From Phlebiopsis flavidoalba (Eukaryota; Basidiomycota; Agaricomycetes; Polyporales; Phanerochaetaceae), in the NCBI GenBank assembly GCA_035772785.1, contig JAOCPU010000017.1, forward strand, positions 248,001 through 312,000: DNA of 64,000 nucleotides. The letters are read 5' to 3'. The translations under genes and the position numbers were made by a program. The notes under the pieces were generated by a model that was not told the origin of the DNA, searched no databases, and was given only the letters and a program-made list of their open reading frames with translations. This document shows, in pieces, positions 33,426 to 44,199 of the stretch (position 1 is the first letter of the stretch; every line of letters begins with the position of its first letter).

Positions 33426-35079
33426 ATGGTCGGCTCCGCTATACTTCCTAGGACGTCTAGTGCCCTAAGGTGTACCGCCCTCCGAGGGTCACTGTCAGCC
33501 TCTGTGCACTCACGGCCACCGTATTCCATGCTTTACGGATCCTGAATAAGCGACCCTGCTATCGCGGGAACAGCCTTCCAAGGCGCGGTTTGCATACATC
33601 GTCAAAGTTTTCGGGCATCTCTCCCCACGTTATGTTCATTCTTCCAAGGTGCTGTAACCGAACGTAATGCAGATCTCATACAAAACCTGTTCAAGGAAGA
33701 TCGGGGCACTACACGATCCCGCCCAAAAAATCTACTTGCATCATTGTGAATAAACACCGTACCAAACGGTCGTTGAGGCTATCGAGTCATTATTGTGGTG
33801 CGTTCCAGGTTGTACGCGTTGGCTCATTCATGACTCACCTACTTCGCTTCCCCTCAGTTATTTGCGGGAGAAAACATCCTGACGGTCGGATATTCCATGA
33901 AGATAGGCCAGATCAGGCCGGACGGCACGGAGATTTGGAGTCCAGGTACGTCTATCACTCATCGCGCTTATTGAGGAACAAGTCCTGACGGTTGCATCGC
34001 GCTATGGGCCCCGAAGCTGAACGGATAGACCTCATTGTCACTCTGGGCGGGTGATGGGACTATACTGCATGCGGCGTCATTGTTCAAAGTTGGGGCGGTA
34101 CCTCCTTGTACTTAGTTTCTCAATGGGGACACTAGGATTCTTACTGCCGTTCCGTAAGTATAATTTCGCATAGGTTTCATGCAGATAGCCATGACTCACG
34201 ACGGTCTGCTTGCGGGTAGATATCGACGATTTTGGAAAAGCCATTGAGACCGCGTTCGAGGTAAAGCAAACCGTGTTTACACCGCATGCGACTTAATTGT
34301 ACCTTCCAAAACAAAGACGGTCCACACCATGAAAGACGTTCGGCAAGGTGTGTTCTTTCTTGAGGCATTGTGTGCATCACAGCCTCTAACGTGCATGCTA
34401 CGGATACAGAGTGGCAAGTGATGAACGAGGTTGCGCTACATCGGGGATCCAGTCCCCATTTGAAACACAATTGACGTCTTCGTCGACGGCCAGCATCTCA
34501 CGGAGGCAGTGGTAAGATGATATACTACACTGCGGAATATGTTTCCTCACCGGTTTCCTCGCACAGTCGGACGGTATCATTGTGTCCACTCCAACCGGGT
34601 CTACCGCATACTCGCTGTCAGCCGGTGGACCTATCGTCCACCCGTCCTTGAGTGCACTAGTCCTCACTCCTATTTGCCCTCGAAGCCTATCCTTCCGCCC
34701 GCTAGTTTTTCCATCTTCGTCATCTATCACTCTCCGTGTACGCACCTCGATTCCATTTGTCCCCATGATCAAGCTATGCTAAATTTTGTACCCTCGGTAA
34801 CAGGTGTCCGAGCGCAGTCGCGCAGAAGCGGGGATTGTCAATGGACGGCCAAGTCTCTCATGTGCTCAGCCCAGGCGAGGCCACTATCACAGTACAAGCC
34901 TCCCTCTATGCCGTACCTTGCATCAACCGGTCGTCCATTGCGGAGCCTGACGACAGCAGAGGCGGCTCTGAAGGAGCTGGGCTGGAAAGGAGGACGATTG
35001 GGTCCGTGACATTAACAACCTTTTGCAGTACAATGCAACCTTCAGGAGTAAAGCGTTGCTCAGGCACAGTCGAACATAG
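33426..35079 (+). CDS. NAD(H) kinase, possibly mitochondrial (Pos5-like), frames interrupted
   Basis: ATP-NAD kinase makes NADP(H). The diagnostic GGDG motif is read as [18 protein letters not shown] (34040-34090) once the GGG at 34049-34051 is shortened by one. It is followed by [14 protein letters not shown] (34112-34153), an intron starting at GTAAGT (34155) to about 34219, and [14 protein letters not shown]. Then come [14 protein letters not shown] (34420-34460), DVFVDGQHL, an intron about 34513-34567, and the conserved [20 protein letters not shown] (34568-34628) with [15 protein letters not shown]. The C-terminus has [21 protein letters not shown] and a [20 protein letters not shown] extension ending at TAG 35077-35079. 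The N-terminal ATG at 33426 opens a Ser/Arg/Leu-rich leader, and RPKNLL (33720-33740) plus [10 protein letters not shown] fit the mitochondrial type; that localisation is inference. A second homopolymer slip is CCCC 34009-34012. Confidence 0.8.
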
Positions 35080-35924
35080 TATACTGCCCGAAGTGAGTCT
35101 TCCGGTTTGTGCAGCACCCTGTTCTGTCTAACGGTGTACATCTAGCACCGACGACGCTTGCTATGGACTTTCTCGCAGTGTATATCCAAAAGCATTGAAA
35201 TGCAGGGATGAACTATCCATCCGAGCGCTATTCGCGTTACGTGACGCCGCTTGCTTCCATCCATCTTACGGCTCATGTCAGAGGCTGGCAGGTAGCCGTG
35301 TGGACGTTTGCTCCATTCTGTATTGCCTTCGTCGCTCCCCGTGGTGTTGAAATTGATCAAATAAGTGGCCCTCCTATGGTGGGTAACACTGCCGTCATTT
35401 GGGGACATGTGCGCTAGTGGCGCTAGTCCCAGAGGTATTGTAAAAAAAAACCGTCACATCCTCATCAACGCTATCGGTCCGGGTGGTAGTTTGTGGGTCC
35501 CGTTGATTTCATTGGCTGAGTGATGTTTATGTATTCTCCGCGATGACTTCAATACGGTAAACTAGGGATACAAAATATCTACAATGCTATTCTTACAAGT
35601 AGTGAAGTGTAAATATTGCAAGAGTCCGCTGTCCACATGTGTCGTGTGCCAAATGTCTAAGCAATCCGGTAGAAAGGAATATATGGGGTGGTGGTGCGTA
35701 ACTAGAAGACCAAGCCATCGGCGTCCGCAGGTACGACCGTAGGAGCGGGGTATGTGGGAAAGAACCATTGAAGAGGTTAATGACGAAACGCGCCATGGGG
35801 GTAGGTATATAGCGGTGGCCAGAAAGGCGGATAGACAGCGAAGGCTGGATGACTGGTTTTACTTCTTGCCCAATCAAACGGCCGAAAACGCCGGGCGAGG
35901 GTGCGCGGGAGAGATGGCGAGCAT
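35080..35924. other. Intergenic stretch
   Basis: Short frames only; no motif recognised. Minus-strand frames at 35593-35998 are probably readthrough shadows of the adjacent small gene. Confidence 0.4.
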
Positions 35925-36347
35925 CTAGTAGCCCCGAATCCTTCGCATCTGAGTATTTGGTGGCAGGTCTTCTGCAGATGGCGTAGGGTGAGGGGCACCG
36001 CGAAGACATGATTCGGATATCCAAAGATCTCGTAACGAGTAGGAGTGTCGGGGGCAACCGAAGGCCACGCATCGCTCTCTCCTACTGCGCACTGTCTTGG
36101 GCTTCTTGTCTATAGACACCCGAACGTAGAGGGCAATGGCTTCAGATGGTGTAGCCTTCAACTCGTGGAAGCCTTGTTTGATGATGTCTATACATCCTAA
36201 GGTACGATGAGTTTTAGTCGAGGCATCAAAACGATGTTGTCCAAACGTACTTGGTAGTCTCCACTCCTGGGTGTAAGATATACGAGCTCTTCGTTGTAAC
36301 GGTAGCCAAAGGACGAGCATCGCGTCCTTCTCACTTGAGTGCTGCAT
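35925..36347 (-). CDS. Small conserved fungal protein of unknown function
   Basis: The ATG at 36347 gives MQHSSEKDAM. One base slip then leads to FGYRYNEELVYLTPRSGDYQ before an intron at 36197-36250 (GTACGT..TAG). The second exon reads IIKQGFHELKATPSEAIALY then VRVSIDKKPKTV and, after another slip, TPTRYEIFGYP. I know this pattern (a short N-terminal YNEELVYLTP strand pair, a central helix, then a two-strand end) from uncharacterised agaricomycete proteins of about 110-130 residues. A TATA box lies 58 bp upstream. The C-terminal end is uncertain because of frame changes. Confidence 0.5.
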   Translation of the reverse strand: MQHSSEKDAMLVLWLPLQRRARISYTQEWRLPSTFGQHRFDASTKTHRTLGCIDIIKQGFHELKATPSEAIALYVRVSIDKKPKTVRSRRERCVAFGCPRHSYSLRDLWISESCLRGAPHPTPSAEDLPPNTQMRRIRGY

Positions 36348-36404
36348 GCTGAAGAGAGGTGCGGGTGCTGAGATGAGGAATGCCGAAGCTCGCTGAGACA
36401 GATA

Positions 36405-36411
36405 TTTTATA
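36405..36411 (-). promoter_or_regulatory. TATA box of the small conserved gene
   Basis: TATAAAA on the minus strand, 58 bp before the ATG at 36347. Confidence 0.5.
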
Positions 36412-36419
36412 CATGCTTT

Positions 36420-37870
36420 CCGGTGGCCAGCTTGCCGTTTGACAGGTAGAAGGCCTTCTCCGATGGGGCAGTGAAACAACCACCACAAGCCTGGTATTAC
36501 AGCGCTTAAACTTTAAGGGCGCCAGGCCCTCGATGTGTTCGATGCCGGTTAGCGATACCGGTTTCGGGCAGTTACGCTGTGATTCGCGTGTGAGGCGTTG
36601 CATATTCGGAATCATCGCACCAGGATTCCCCATCTGACGTGAGTTAGAGCTCTAGTAATGACACTCCTTGCCTGAAATGTTCCTGGAAAATGGGTCCACC
36701 GGCAATAAGGCATATCGATACGCGTGTGTATCAAAGCCCTACCTTGCGTGAGATACAAAGCCGGACTTGCTCGGCTACACAACAACCATGTGTGCCATGG
36801 AATGCGCAGATGATATGCCTCAGTATAACTCATGTATCGTAAGTCACGAGATTGTGCTTGGTGTGTCCACGACGGCCTAACGGGGTAGCCCGAAGGCAGA
36901 TACAGGCTAACCATCCATGGACCTTGAGTGGAGGTGACATTTTCGTTGGATCGTACATCTACCCCATCGGCTCGGTGCCGCTCAGGTAATCGACTAAACA
37001 AGGTATGCGGTGACGACCCGAGCATTCACGGAGGAGATTGTACAGTCACTATCGCCAAGTCGTCACGGACGCCGATGCTTATTGGTGCGATTCTAGCGCC
37101 ACGGTGACCTGCGCATCGTTGGGTGACCACTCACGAGCGTACACGTGATCACCACGCGCTCACGTGTCTAGTGGGACCGGGTCCCTGAACACACGGTCCA
37201 CGACAGGCTCCATGCTAATGGAGAACTTGCAATTCAGTAGGTTACACGACAACCATATCGTAGTTCGTACACACATCCAATGCGACGCGTACAGAGCTCG
37301 ACGGCCCCTCCTAGACAGCTCCGGTTTGCAAGCCGCTCATGTTGATACACTTGACAAACAAAAGTTCATTAAGGGACATCTACTTGTCAACGTCAACAAC
37401 ATAGGATCATGGAGAAGCGAAAGTCATGGTCCGGTACCGAGTATAGTATGCAGAATCTATGCTCTAGCTACGGAATATCTCCGTGAATGAGGTACTAATA
37501 GCCTGTGGGAACCTAGGGGAAGAAGGCAGGAGTGTGCGAAGCTCGGCAAATACCGGGATTCCCACCAGAGGACAGGTGCCTGCGCTTAAGCTGCTCCTGG
37601 ATTCTGGCCACCGCTGCATACACGTTGCACGATGCATGAATCGACTAACTAGTCAACTGACTGCGTCTTCAACCTCCATTTCAAGATGGGCGATAGCATA
37701 ATCTCCTGACAACATTCATACGAGGTAAGTCACGTATATCTAGCCAGCCTCTGTGACGCCTCGAATCACACTAATACGTAGTATCCCCTTCTGAGAGACG
37801 GTGACCTATTCTGCGCTGTTAATCGCCCAGCAATGTTTCACAGTCGCCCCTGAGTCCCCCCCCTAAGGCC
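36420..37870. other. Intergenic stretch, unrecognised frames
   Basis: A 137-codon minus-strand frame (36612-37025) and a 108-codon plus-strand frame (37164-37490) show no family motif. No repeats were noticed. Confidence 0.35.
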
Positions 37871-37990
37871 CCCCGTGTCCTACTGCAGAAGTAACACTAG
37901 AGCCGTTTCTCCTTTGTCCCAATCAGTGCCTCCCAAGTGTAATCAATCTTGCTCATCGTCACATTCCCTATCTGCTTGTCATTCCAGATC

Positions 37991-39840
37991 CATGGCAAGA
38001 AAAAGCATCGCAAGCCAGACCACCTCGTGGCCAGCGCCACCCACATACCATTGCTCGACAACACCCTCCTCTGGAGGCGCTGCGATCGGTATCGTCTCCC
38101 CGCCTATAATGTCACCAGTCGCTACACCCTTCGTTCAGATTCGCGGAAACGACCCCGGGAGAAAGGCGCGCCCCCGATCGGTTTCAGACTATGCAAAGAG
38201 ACATCAGGGTGATCTACCCCAACGCCGAACTCCGCTTGTTGCGTTCATCTAGTCGGGTCGGTCAGTTCCCAAGGCAGCGTCGTCGAGGTCGACTCACATG
38301 GGACGTCACGGACTGCCACCCCTCCCATCAGATGAGACGGAACGTCATCCCGTCCTACCATGACACCGTAAATCCCCGGATGCTAGAAGTCCGGCGGCAG
38401 GTGCTGTGACATTAGCAAGCGATGTCAATTATTCCATCGCGAGGTCGTTCCTCCACCAGGACCTAGAAGTTGTAGAAGAGTTGTTGTCAACGATGAAGCT
38501 GATGCTGGGCACTCTCGGGTCTACCTTTGATCGTTTTTGGCGACCAAACTGTCAAGGTTGCGACACTCCCCCGCCGCAAATTGATGCGGTTCATCAGGTA
38601 TGTACATCATCTTGACTATTAGCTCCTATTAGCTCACTGATTATACACGAGTACATGATCGCGGCCGTGAGACACCAGCTTGTATGATCAACACACGGAG
38701 GGCAAGAGGAACTGGATGATGGAAACAAAGAGACTACTCCTAGAGGAAGTGCGTACTCGTCTCTATGCAAGCAAGATTGAAAGACACAGCACGTTCCATT
38801 GTGCGGGAAATTGTTCAAGGAGGGAACATCGCGGGACATGTGTTCGAGGAAGGAGGTAAGGACCAAAGACATACTCCTTGACAGCTTGTACTCATGCCGC
38901 ATAGCTCCAAGAACAATACCTCAGTCGATGCGGGATGATGGTCATCCGCTACAAGCATCAAAATACATGGGAAGTCCAAAGTCAGCTTGCATCAACTCGT
39001 GAGTACAAGGCTACTCACATGTGCAGGATATATTTATCGGACTGTAGAGAGGCCCCGGCGCCACAATGCGTTTGATCCCGTGCCGACTCGTGCTTTGGAC
39101 GAGCCTCTCCGACCGCTTTTAAGGCACCACCGCCTCTCGACGACGTCTTTCGCCACTCGCTCCTTCAACGACCCCCCGACGGACGGCCAGCGTGACACCG
39201 CGTGCGCCACGATCCAGAACGCCGACAGAAGGAGCCGGGTCGTCCGATTTTGACGATAGACGCTTCCGTTCAGCAAAAACAGCCGCCAGGGCGGCGCGCA
39301 AGTCGGCTGTCCACGGACATCCTGAGAAGGAGTGCTGTGACCTCCTTTGTCGGCCATGGATCTCCAGGATCCGCTCCGTCGCCTCGATTCCCTCGGGATT
39401 TGAACAGTCTGAAGAGACTGAGCCCAATCGAGACTAAGGAGCTCAATGCGAGATTACGGTCTCGTGAAGGTCAGACAAGTCGTGCACCGCGGCAACGGAG
39501 CCGAAGAGGCCACGTTCATGGACGGACCGCGTTGAACCAGAGATTATTGAGGTCGAAGCGGACGAGCCTCAAGAAGAGACATTGAACCGCTTCCTGTCGT
39601 ATATCGGGGTGCGTCCTATTCTGAGAATTCACATTTGCTGTGAATAACTCTAGTATCCAGGTCCAAGGGTTCCGGCTTGCACCGGCTACCCCTTCTGCAA
39701 GTCCTCAAGCCAAAGGCGTGGCCGTCGGGGCAGCTGCAGGCACACCGCTTACACACCTAGTTGGCTCGTTCCTCGTGACTGGTGGGCGACACTTTTCTTT
39801 GCTTTATCCTTGTTTCATTTTTATGATCAATCGTATTTGC
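37991..39840 (+). CDS. Unrecognised gene: disordered N-terminus, helical middle, basic Ser/Arg-rich C-terminus
   Basis: Frames in succession are protein-like. A Pro/Ser/Thr-rich N-terminus (MARKSIASQTTSWPAPPTYH, from 37991) is followed by a helical block LHQDLEVVEELLSTMKLMLG and STFDRF then GDQTVKVATL (38440-38570), ending at a GTATGT splice donor near 38599. Further right are SSDFDDRRFRSAKTAARAARK (39238-39305) and FPRDLNSLKRLSPIETKELNARL (39387-39460). EEETLNRFLSYIG is then joined across a 45-bp GTGCGT..TAG intron (39610-39654) to PATPSASPQAKGVAVGAAAG. A T-run near 38530 (TTTTT) is one base too long for the helical block. No family recognised; the helical part would suit a complex subunit, but that is a guess. 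Confidence 0.4.
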
Positions 39841-39849
39841 GAGCTGTTA

Positions 39850-41490
39850 TCATTCTCGTTTTCTGTTTTTCGGTATCCCGCGTCTTTGATGTTGACAGCG
39901 ATCTCGTCTAAGATATGCCTACAACGTTTTTGTGTGAAAACATGGACGTGTATATGTAAATTAGGGCAAAACTCGTCAATGAAGTACGGCAACGTTTATG
40001 CAGGATTATAATGTGCATTGCCACGAACTAGGGCAGGGGCTCGAACTTCATACCCGCAGGTCAACACTGATAGTGTTTTTTTACTACTTCATAATAAGCC
40101 GTAGAAGTTCGAAAACTTGCTGGACACGCCTGTGCAATGAGGACTCCGAGCTTAAAGTGCGGATAAAGCCCGTAAAACGGTGCTGTGTTGCTATGTGGTT
40201 CCGAGGCTCAGTTACGAATAGAACACACACATTCTTTCTTCTGGCAATGGGATCTTCATGTTTTACTATTCATGATGGCGGAATTTTCGCACAGCTCAAA
40301 AGGGTCAGAACAGCTAATAGCTGATAGCTCATGGTGCTGTCATCTCCGTGTCCGCGGTGGCCGCATGCTACTGCAGCCATTCCCCAACAAGATCCAAGCG
40401 TGCTGGGTCAAACGTGTTTATATCTGGAAGCTCAGGCTGTACTCCACATATTCAACGAAGCCTAGAGTCGCCACTGCTGAGGGTTCTTGTAGGGAATATG
40501 CACAGCCTTCGTTTTCCTCAGCCCCAAGGGATGCCTCAACCTCTGGTGTGTGCAGGCAGCCACTGCGCCATCAAGTAGGGCTGCGAATACATCGAATGAC
40601 TACTCTATGACAGCAACGCTTCATACAACACTCTAGGGTCTGCATAATGTGCATGACTGCCGTGGATCATTCAACTGCATATGTGATGGCCTAGGGATAT
40701 TTGAAGCGGCAGTGCGTGAGAATGTCAATATGTGTCGGAGAAGGTTTTCCCGGAACCGACTTGAGGTCATAACATTTTGTTGTCGTCTACCTGAACTCTA
40801 TATCGGTGAAATTACTCGTCTCAACCGAGCAGTCTTATTATAAGCGTATTTTGTCTCCCGATGTTACTCGAGGTATGCTTTTAATTCATAGCAATCAGCT
40901 TGTTGCCCGGAAAAGCGGACACAAAGCGACCCGATATTCGCGAGGCGCTCGTTCCTCGCTTCACATTGAATACCGTTATGCGATAGACCCTGGAAGCTAG
41001 AGCAGGGCTTTGGTTGAAGTCCACTGGCTAGGGTCGGTTGGGGAGTCGTCGCTTATAACTGAAGTTTTTCATTGATCGCGCTAGTGAATCATCTGAATAT
41101 TTCTCAATATACCTCGCTAGTCAACTGATATAGTCAATGACTCCTCTTTCCCATTAGAGATGCTACTTACAAGACGAGATGTGGTTCTAGAGGCCGTTGA
41201 ACCCCGTTATGGAAGTTGGCCGGTCTGAATATGGAAGGTACTGTGAAATGTCGCGCGATCCGCCGCGAAGTCAGCAGCAACCCGTCGATCGCGAAAGTCT
41301 CCATCTACCTCGTCACTGGCTTGCTCACTGAACATCATGCTGAATGTCGTATACAAACTGAGGCCCCTTCACGGACAGATCCCCCAAACTTCTTCTCACG
41401 CCCCCCCCTGCGTAGTAGTCACGAACCGCTTCGCCCGGCGAACATTATACCAACGAGCTCGCGTATTTACAGACATTCACAGGGACTTTT
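39850..41490. other. Intergenic stretch, nothing recognised
   Basis: A 141-codon frame at 40185-40610 (+) has no motif; the rest is short frames. No repeats or RNA genes seen. Confidence 0.35.
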
Positions 41491-41493
41491 GCG

Positions 41494-42267
41494 ATGTCAG
41501 ACCCAACGAACACGAACAACCTCCCGACCGACTCCTCGCTACCTGGCGAGAACTTCGAGGTGACGCCCTCCAGACATCGACGTCGGATGACTGGCACCCG
41601 GACCCCCGTCGCGCTCGATCAAGTCCTCCCGCCCAACCGTCAGGCCCTCCTCGACGACATTATCGCGCTCTATTCGATGGAGCCGACGCGAAGGCGCGTC
41701 TCGAAAGGTACACACCGGACTGTGTTTACGACGACCAGTTTGTCTACGCGAACGACAGGTACAAGATGGCGGGACAATGGTTCGCGTTTGCCCAAGTTGT
41801 TCAAAGCGAGCGTGAATGAGGGGTATGAAGTCATCAAGAACGAACCGGGGCTGATCCAGTTCAAGAATGAGCAGGTATGTGTTGTTTCGTTCGACCACCA
41901 GAGAACAACGCTGAGGACATCTTGCAGACACTTGGACGTTCCCTGGAGGAGTCAAGTCGACAACAATCAACGCACTTGTGTCCCTCTCGATCGACCCGGA
42001 CACAGCCGATTCCGATTTTGTGCAGCATCAAGTATCATAAGGACCAAGCGAAACCACAAAGACTACTCGCATTCGGGGCCAGGATTTGCGTTCAAGAAAT
42101 GGCAGGCCGACAAGGTGGCGGGTATGATGGATAGCGAGGATGTTAAATATTTCGAGAAGGATGGTCGAAAGGAATATCATGAGGAGGTGAGAAAAGTTCA
42201 AGGAGGGATGGACCAGGCCTCCGCAGAAGTCATACAAGTAATGTGTAGAGATGCGATGAAAACATGA
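41494..42267 (+). CDS. Conserved fungal protein, NTF2/SnoaL-like fold suspected, frames interrupted
   Basis: The ATG at 41494 gives MSDPTNTNNLPTDSSLPGEN. Further blocks are LLDDIIALYSMEPT, then in a shifted frame ERYTPDCVYDDQFVYANDRY and KMAGQWFA (41695-41785), then LPKLFKASVNEGYEVIKNEP and GLIQFKNEQ. These run into an intron at 41875-41927 (GTATGT..CAG). Exon 2 reads TWTFPGGVKSTTINALVSLS and IDPDTADSDFV, then GPGFAFKKWQADKVAGMMD and SEDVKYFEKDG, ending at TGA 42265-42267. The D-C-V-Y-D-D-x-F-V strand with the following YKMAGQWFALPKLF helix resembles small NTF2-like proteins (DUF-type, no known enzyme activity). Frame slips at about 41690 and 41790 cancel each other. Confidence 0.6.
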   Translation: MSDPTNTNNLPTDSSLPGENFEVTPSRHRRRMTGTRTPVALDQVLPPNRQALLDDIIALYSMEPTRRRVSKGTHRTVFTTTSLSTRTTGTRWRDNGSRLPKLFKASVNEGYEVIKNEPGLIQFKNEQVCVVSFDHQRTTLRTSCRHLDVPWRSQVDNNQRTCVPLDRPGHSRFRFCAASSIIRTKRNHKDYSHSGPGFAFKKWQADKVAGMMDSEDVKYFEKDGRKEYHEEVRKVQGGMDQASAEVIQVMCRDAMKT

Positions 42268-42337
42268 CTGCGTGCAATGTTCTCACTGATCTATGACTTC
42301 GCTGTCGTCGAGCTCATAGACCTCAGCTGTATAGACC

Positions 42338-44130
42338 TCAGCTGTGTTCAAGTTTGTGAAGCCCTCCTACCATGAAGACGTGAGAGACATAATCAAGCAA
42401 GCAGCGCAAAGGCTCACCAGGCCCGATCCAAACAACTTTGTCCCCGAGGAGATGCCAATCACGCTGTAGAGCGAAATCTTCGAACTCGAGTAATCTCTTC
42501 TCGCGATACGGGAGCGAACCGTGAATTTCGTCCACGAAGAACTCATGTCCTGTGATAGCTTTTGGTTCCGGAGAATCGCAAATTATGGAGCAGTCGTTCG
42601 CGTCCCCATCGCTGAACCGAGTTACGGATGGATCCAAGTGTCTTTGGGTAGCCACAGCTCTGGAGAGTTCTAGAGGGGCGAAGTCGACAATGTACTCGGG
42701 AAAAACATAGCGCGTCCCTGAGCCCCTCTGATCGGCATAGATGTGCTGCATCCATTTTGGTCCAATGTCGGTCATCCAGCGCGTGTGACTCTCCCATTCT
42801 CTCCAAGGGACATCCCTAGGAATGAATACGGACCTACGCGTTCGCTGGGGGTGAGCGCCAGGTATGAGTGAGCTGCGTCGAGAAACGGTTGTAGTGGGGT
42901 GAAAAACTGGCTTCCCGTTCGGCTCCAGTGGGTGTGACAAATACTACGAGCAGCATCATACCATGGTTTCCAGAAGCAAGATAACCGTCCAGGTCGCTAT
43001 CTCCAAATATCTGTCGAGTGGTACGACGGCGCGAACGTCACGTTATATTCTTCGACTTGAAGGTACGTGCGGGGAAGCGCGTAGGTAGCGACGAGGAACC
43101 GGTACCGTCAGAAGAGTGTTGTTCGATCGTGCCATGGTCTGGATTTACGGCTAATATACATTGATGTAGCACGGTTTGCTTGGTTTTCGAGTAGCTAGTG
43201 ACTAGGAAGCAGGCCGGGGAAATGAAGGCATTGGCGTCACCCCACAGACAGGCACCGCCTACAGGAGAAGAGAACTTCTATGTGACACAAGCAATCAGAG
43301 CATGAAGCCGTAGGCGGTACTTAAACTTACTCCGAGCTGTCGTCCGGTGTGCCAGTTGAAGATTACTTTTTCAACAACTCGCTGAGTGGCGTCGGCAATG
43401 ACAATAGAAAGTGTGCTGCCACACGTTCGCACTCGGGTGTAGTGCAGTATATTCCGAACTCTCTCTGGGATCTCCGTTGCGCAATACAGACTGTGTGGCG
43501 AGATGATGTGTTTGCCCTGTGCGAAGAGAGAGGAAGCGGCAGCTGAGCCAAGCTGCTCCTACGCCATCCGTCGGATCTGGAAGCTCCGACGACCATTAGA
43601 TCTTGCGCGGGGCATAAACATGAGTACTGAAAAGTTCCCCGAAGGCAGCCTCAGTTGCCATCTCTCAGTCAAGGGACCGGGCTTGTGCGAGATGATGCGG
43701 AAGTCGAAAAATTGATCAGGACCTTCTTCGCGTTGAAAAGAGAGAAGAAACCCTAAGGATGCTGGAGGATAGACAATATGCGATATTTGAAGGGTCTCGA
43801 CGAGTACAAATTTGCTATGTCGGCTCCACATACGGCGCGTGCTCCTGAGCATGCGCCGACGCGTTTCGAGAGCACAGTTCGGACTGACATGATCGTCGTT
43901 GTATCCGAGTATCCCAAGTTCTATTTTGTACTCCAAGCGAGGAGAATCCCGGATAGTGCCCCGCAGAGATCGGCATACCTGCAAAACAGTAAGTGAAGGA
44001 TCTGGGCCGGGGAATGCTGAATGTATGAACTCACGGCTTTACAGCGTACCGCTTAAAAAAGATCCAAAAGTCCACACGACCCCAGTATATGTTCTATTAG
44101 TTCTGTTGGAAGTCGTCGGTGGAAAGTCAT
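42338..44130 (-). CDS. F-box protein, frames interrupted
   Basis: The ATG at 44130 starts MTFHRRLPTELIEHILGSC, a clear F-box N-terminus (LPTELIEHIL). These domains bind Skp1 in SCF ubiquitin ligases. After a probable intron (about 43985-44060), VCRSLRGTIRDSPRLEYKIELG (43915-43984) completes the F-box region in the style of agaricomycete F-box proteins, continuing with a helical segment to about 43800. The C-terminal part is an uninterrupted 200-codon frame (42338-42940) with VPWREWESHTRWMTDIGPKWMQ, a variable strand-rich region and GSLPYREKRLLE. This resembles the C-terminal beta-propeller-like end of those proteins. The middle (43000-43560) is poorly legible, and substrate is unknown. Confidence 0.6.
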
Positions 44131-44199
44131 TGTCTTAGACTAGATCGTAGTAGTAGTGTATGTATAAGGCGAGCTGCTTTCGGCGGCTGAGCTCGGCTG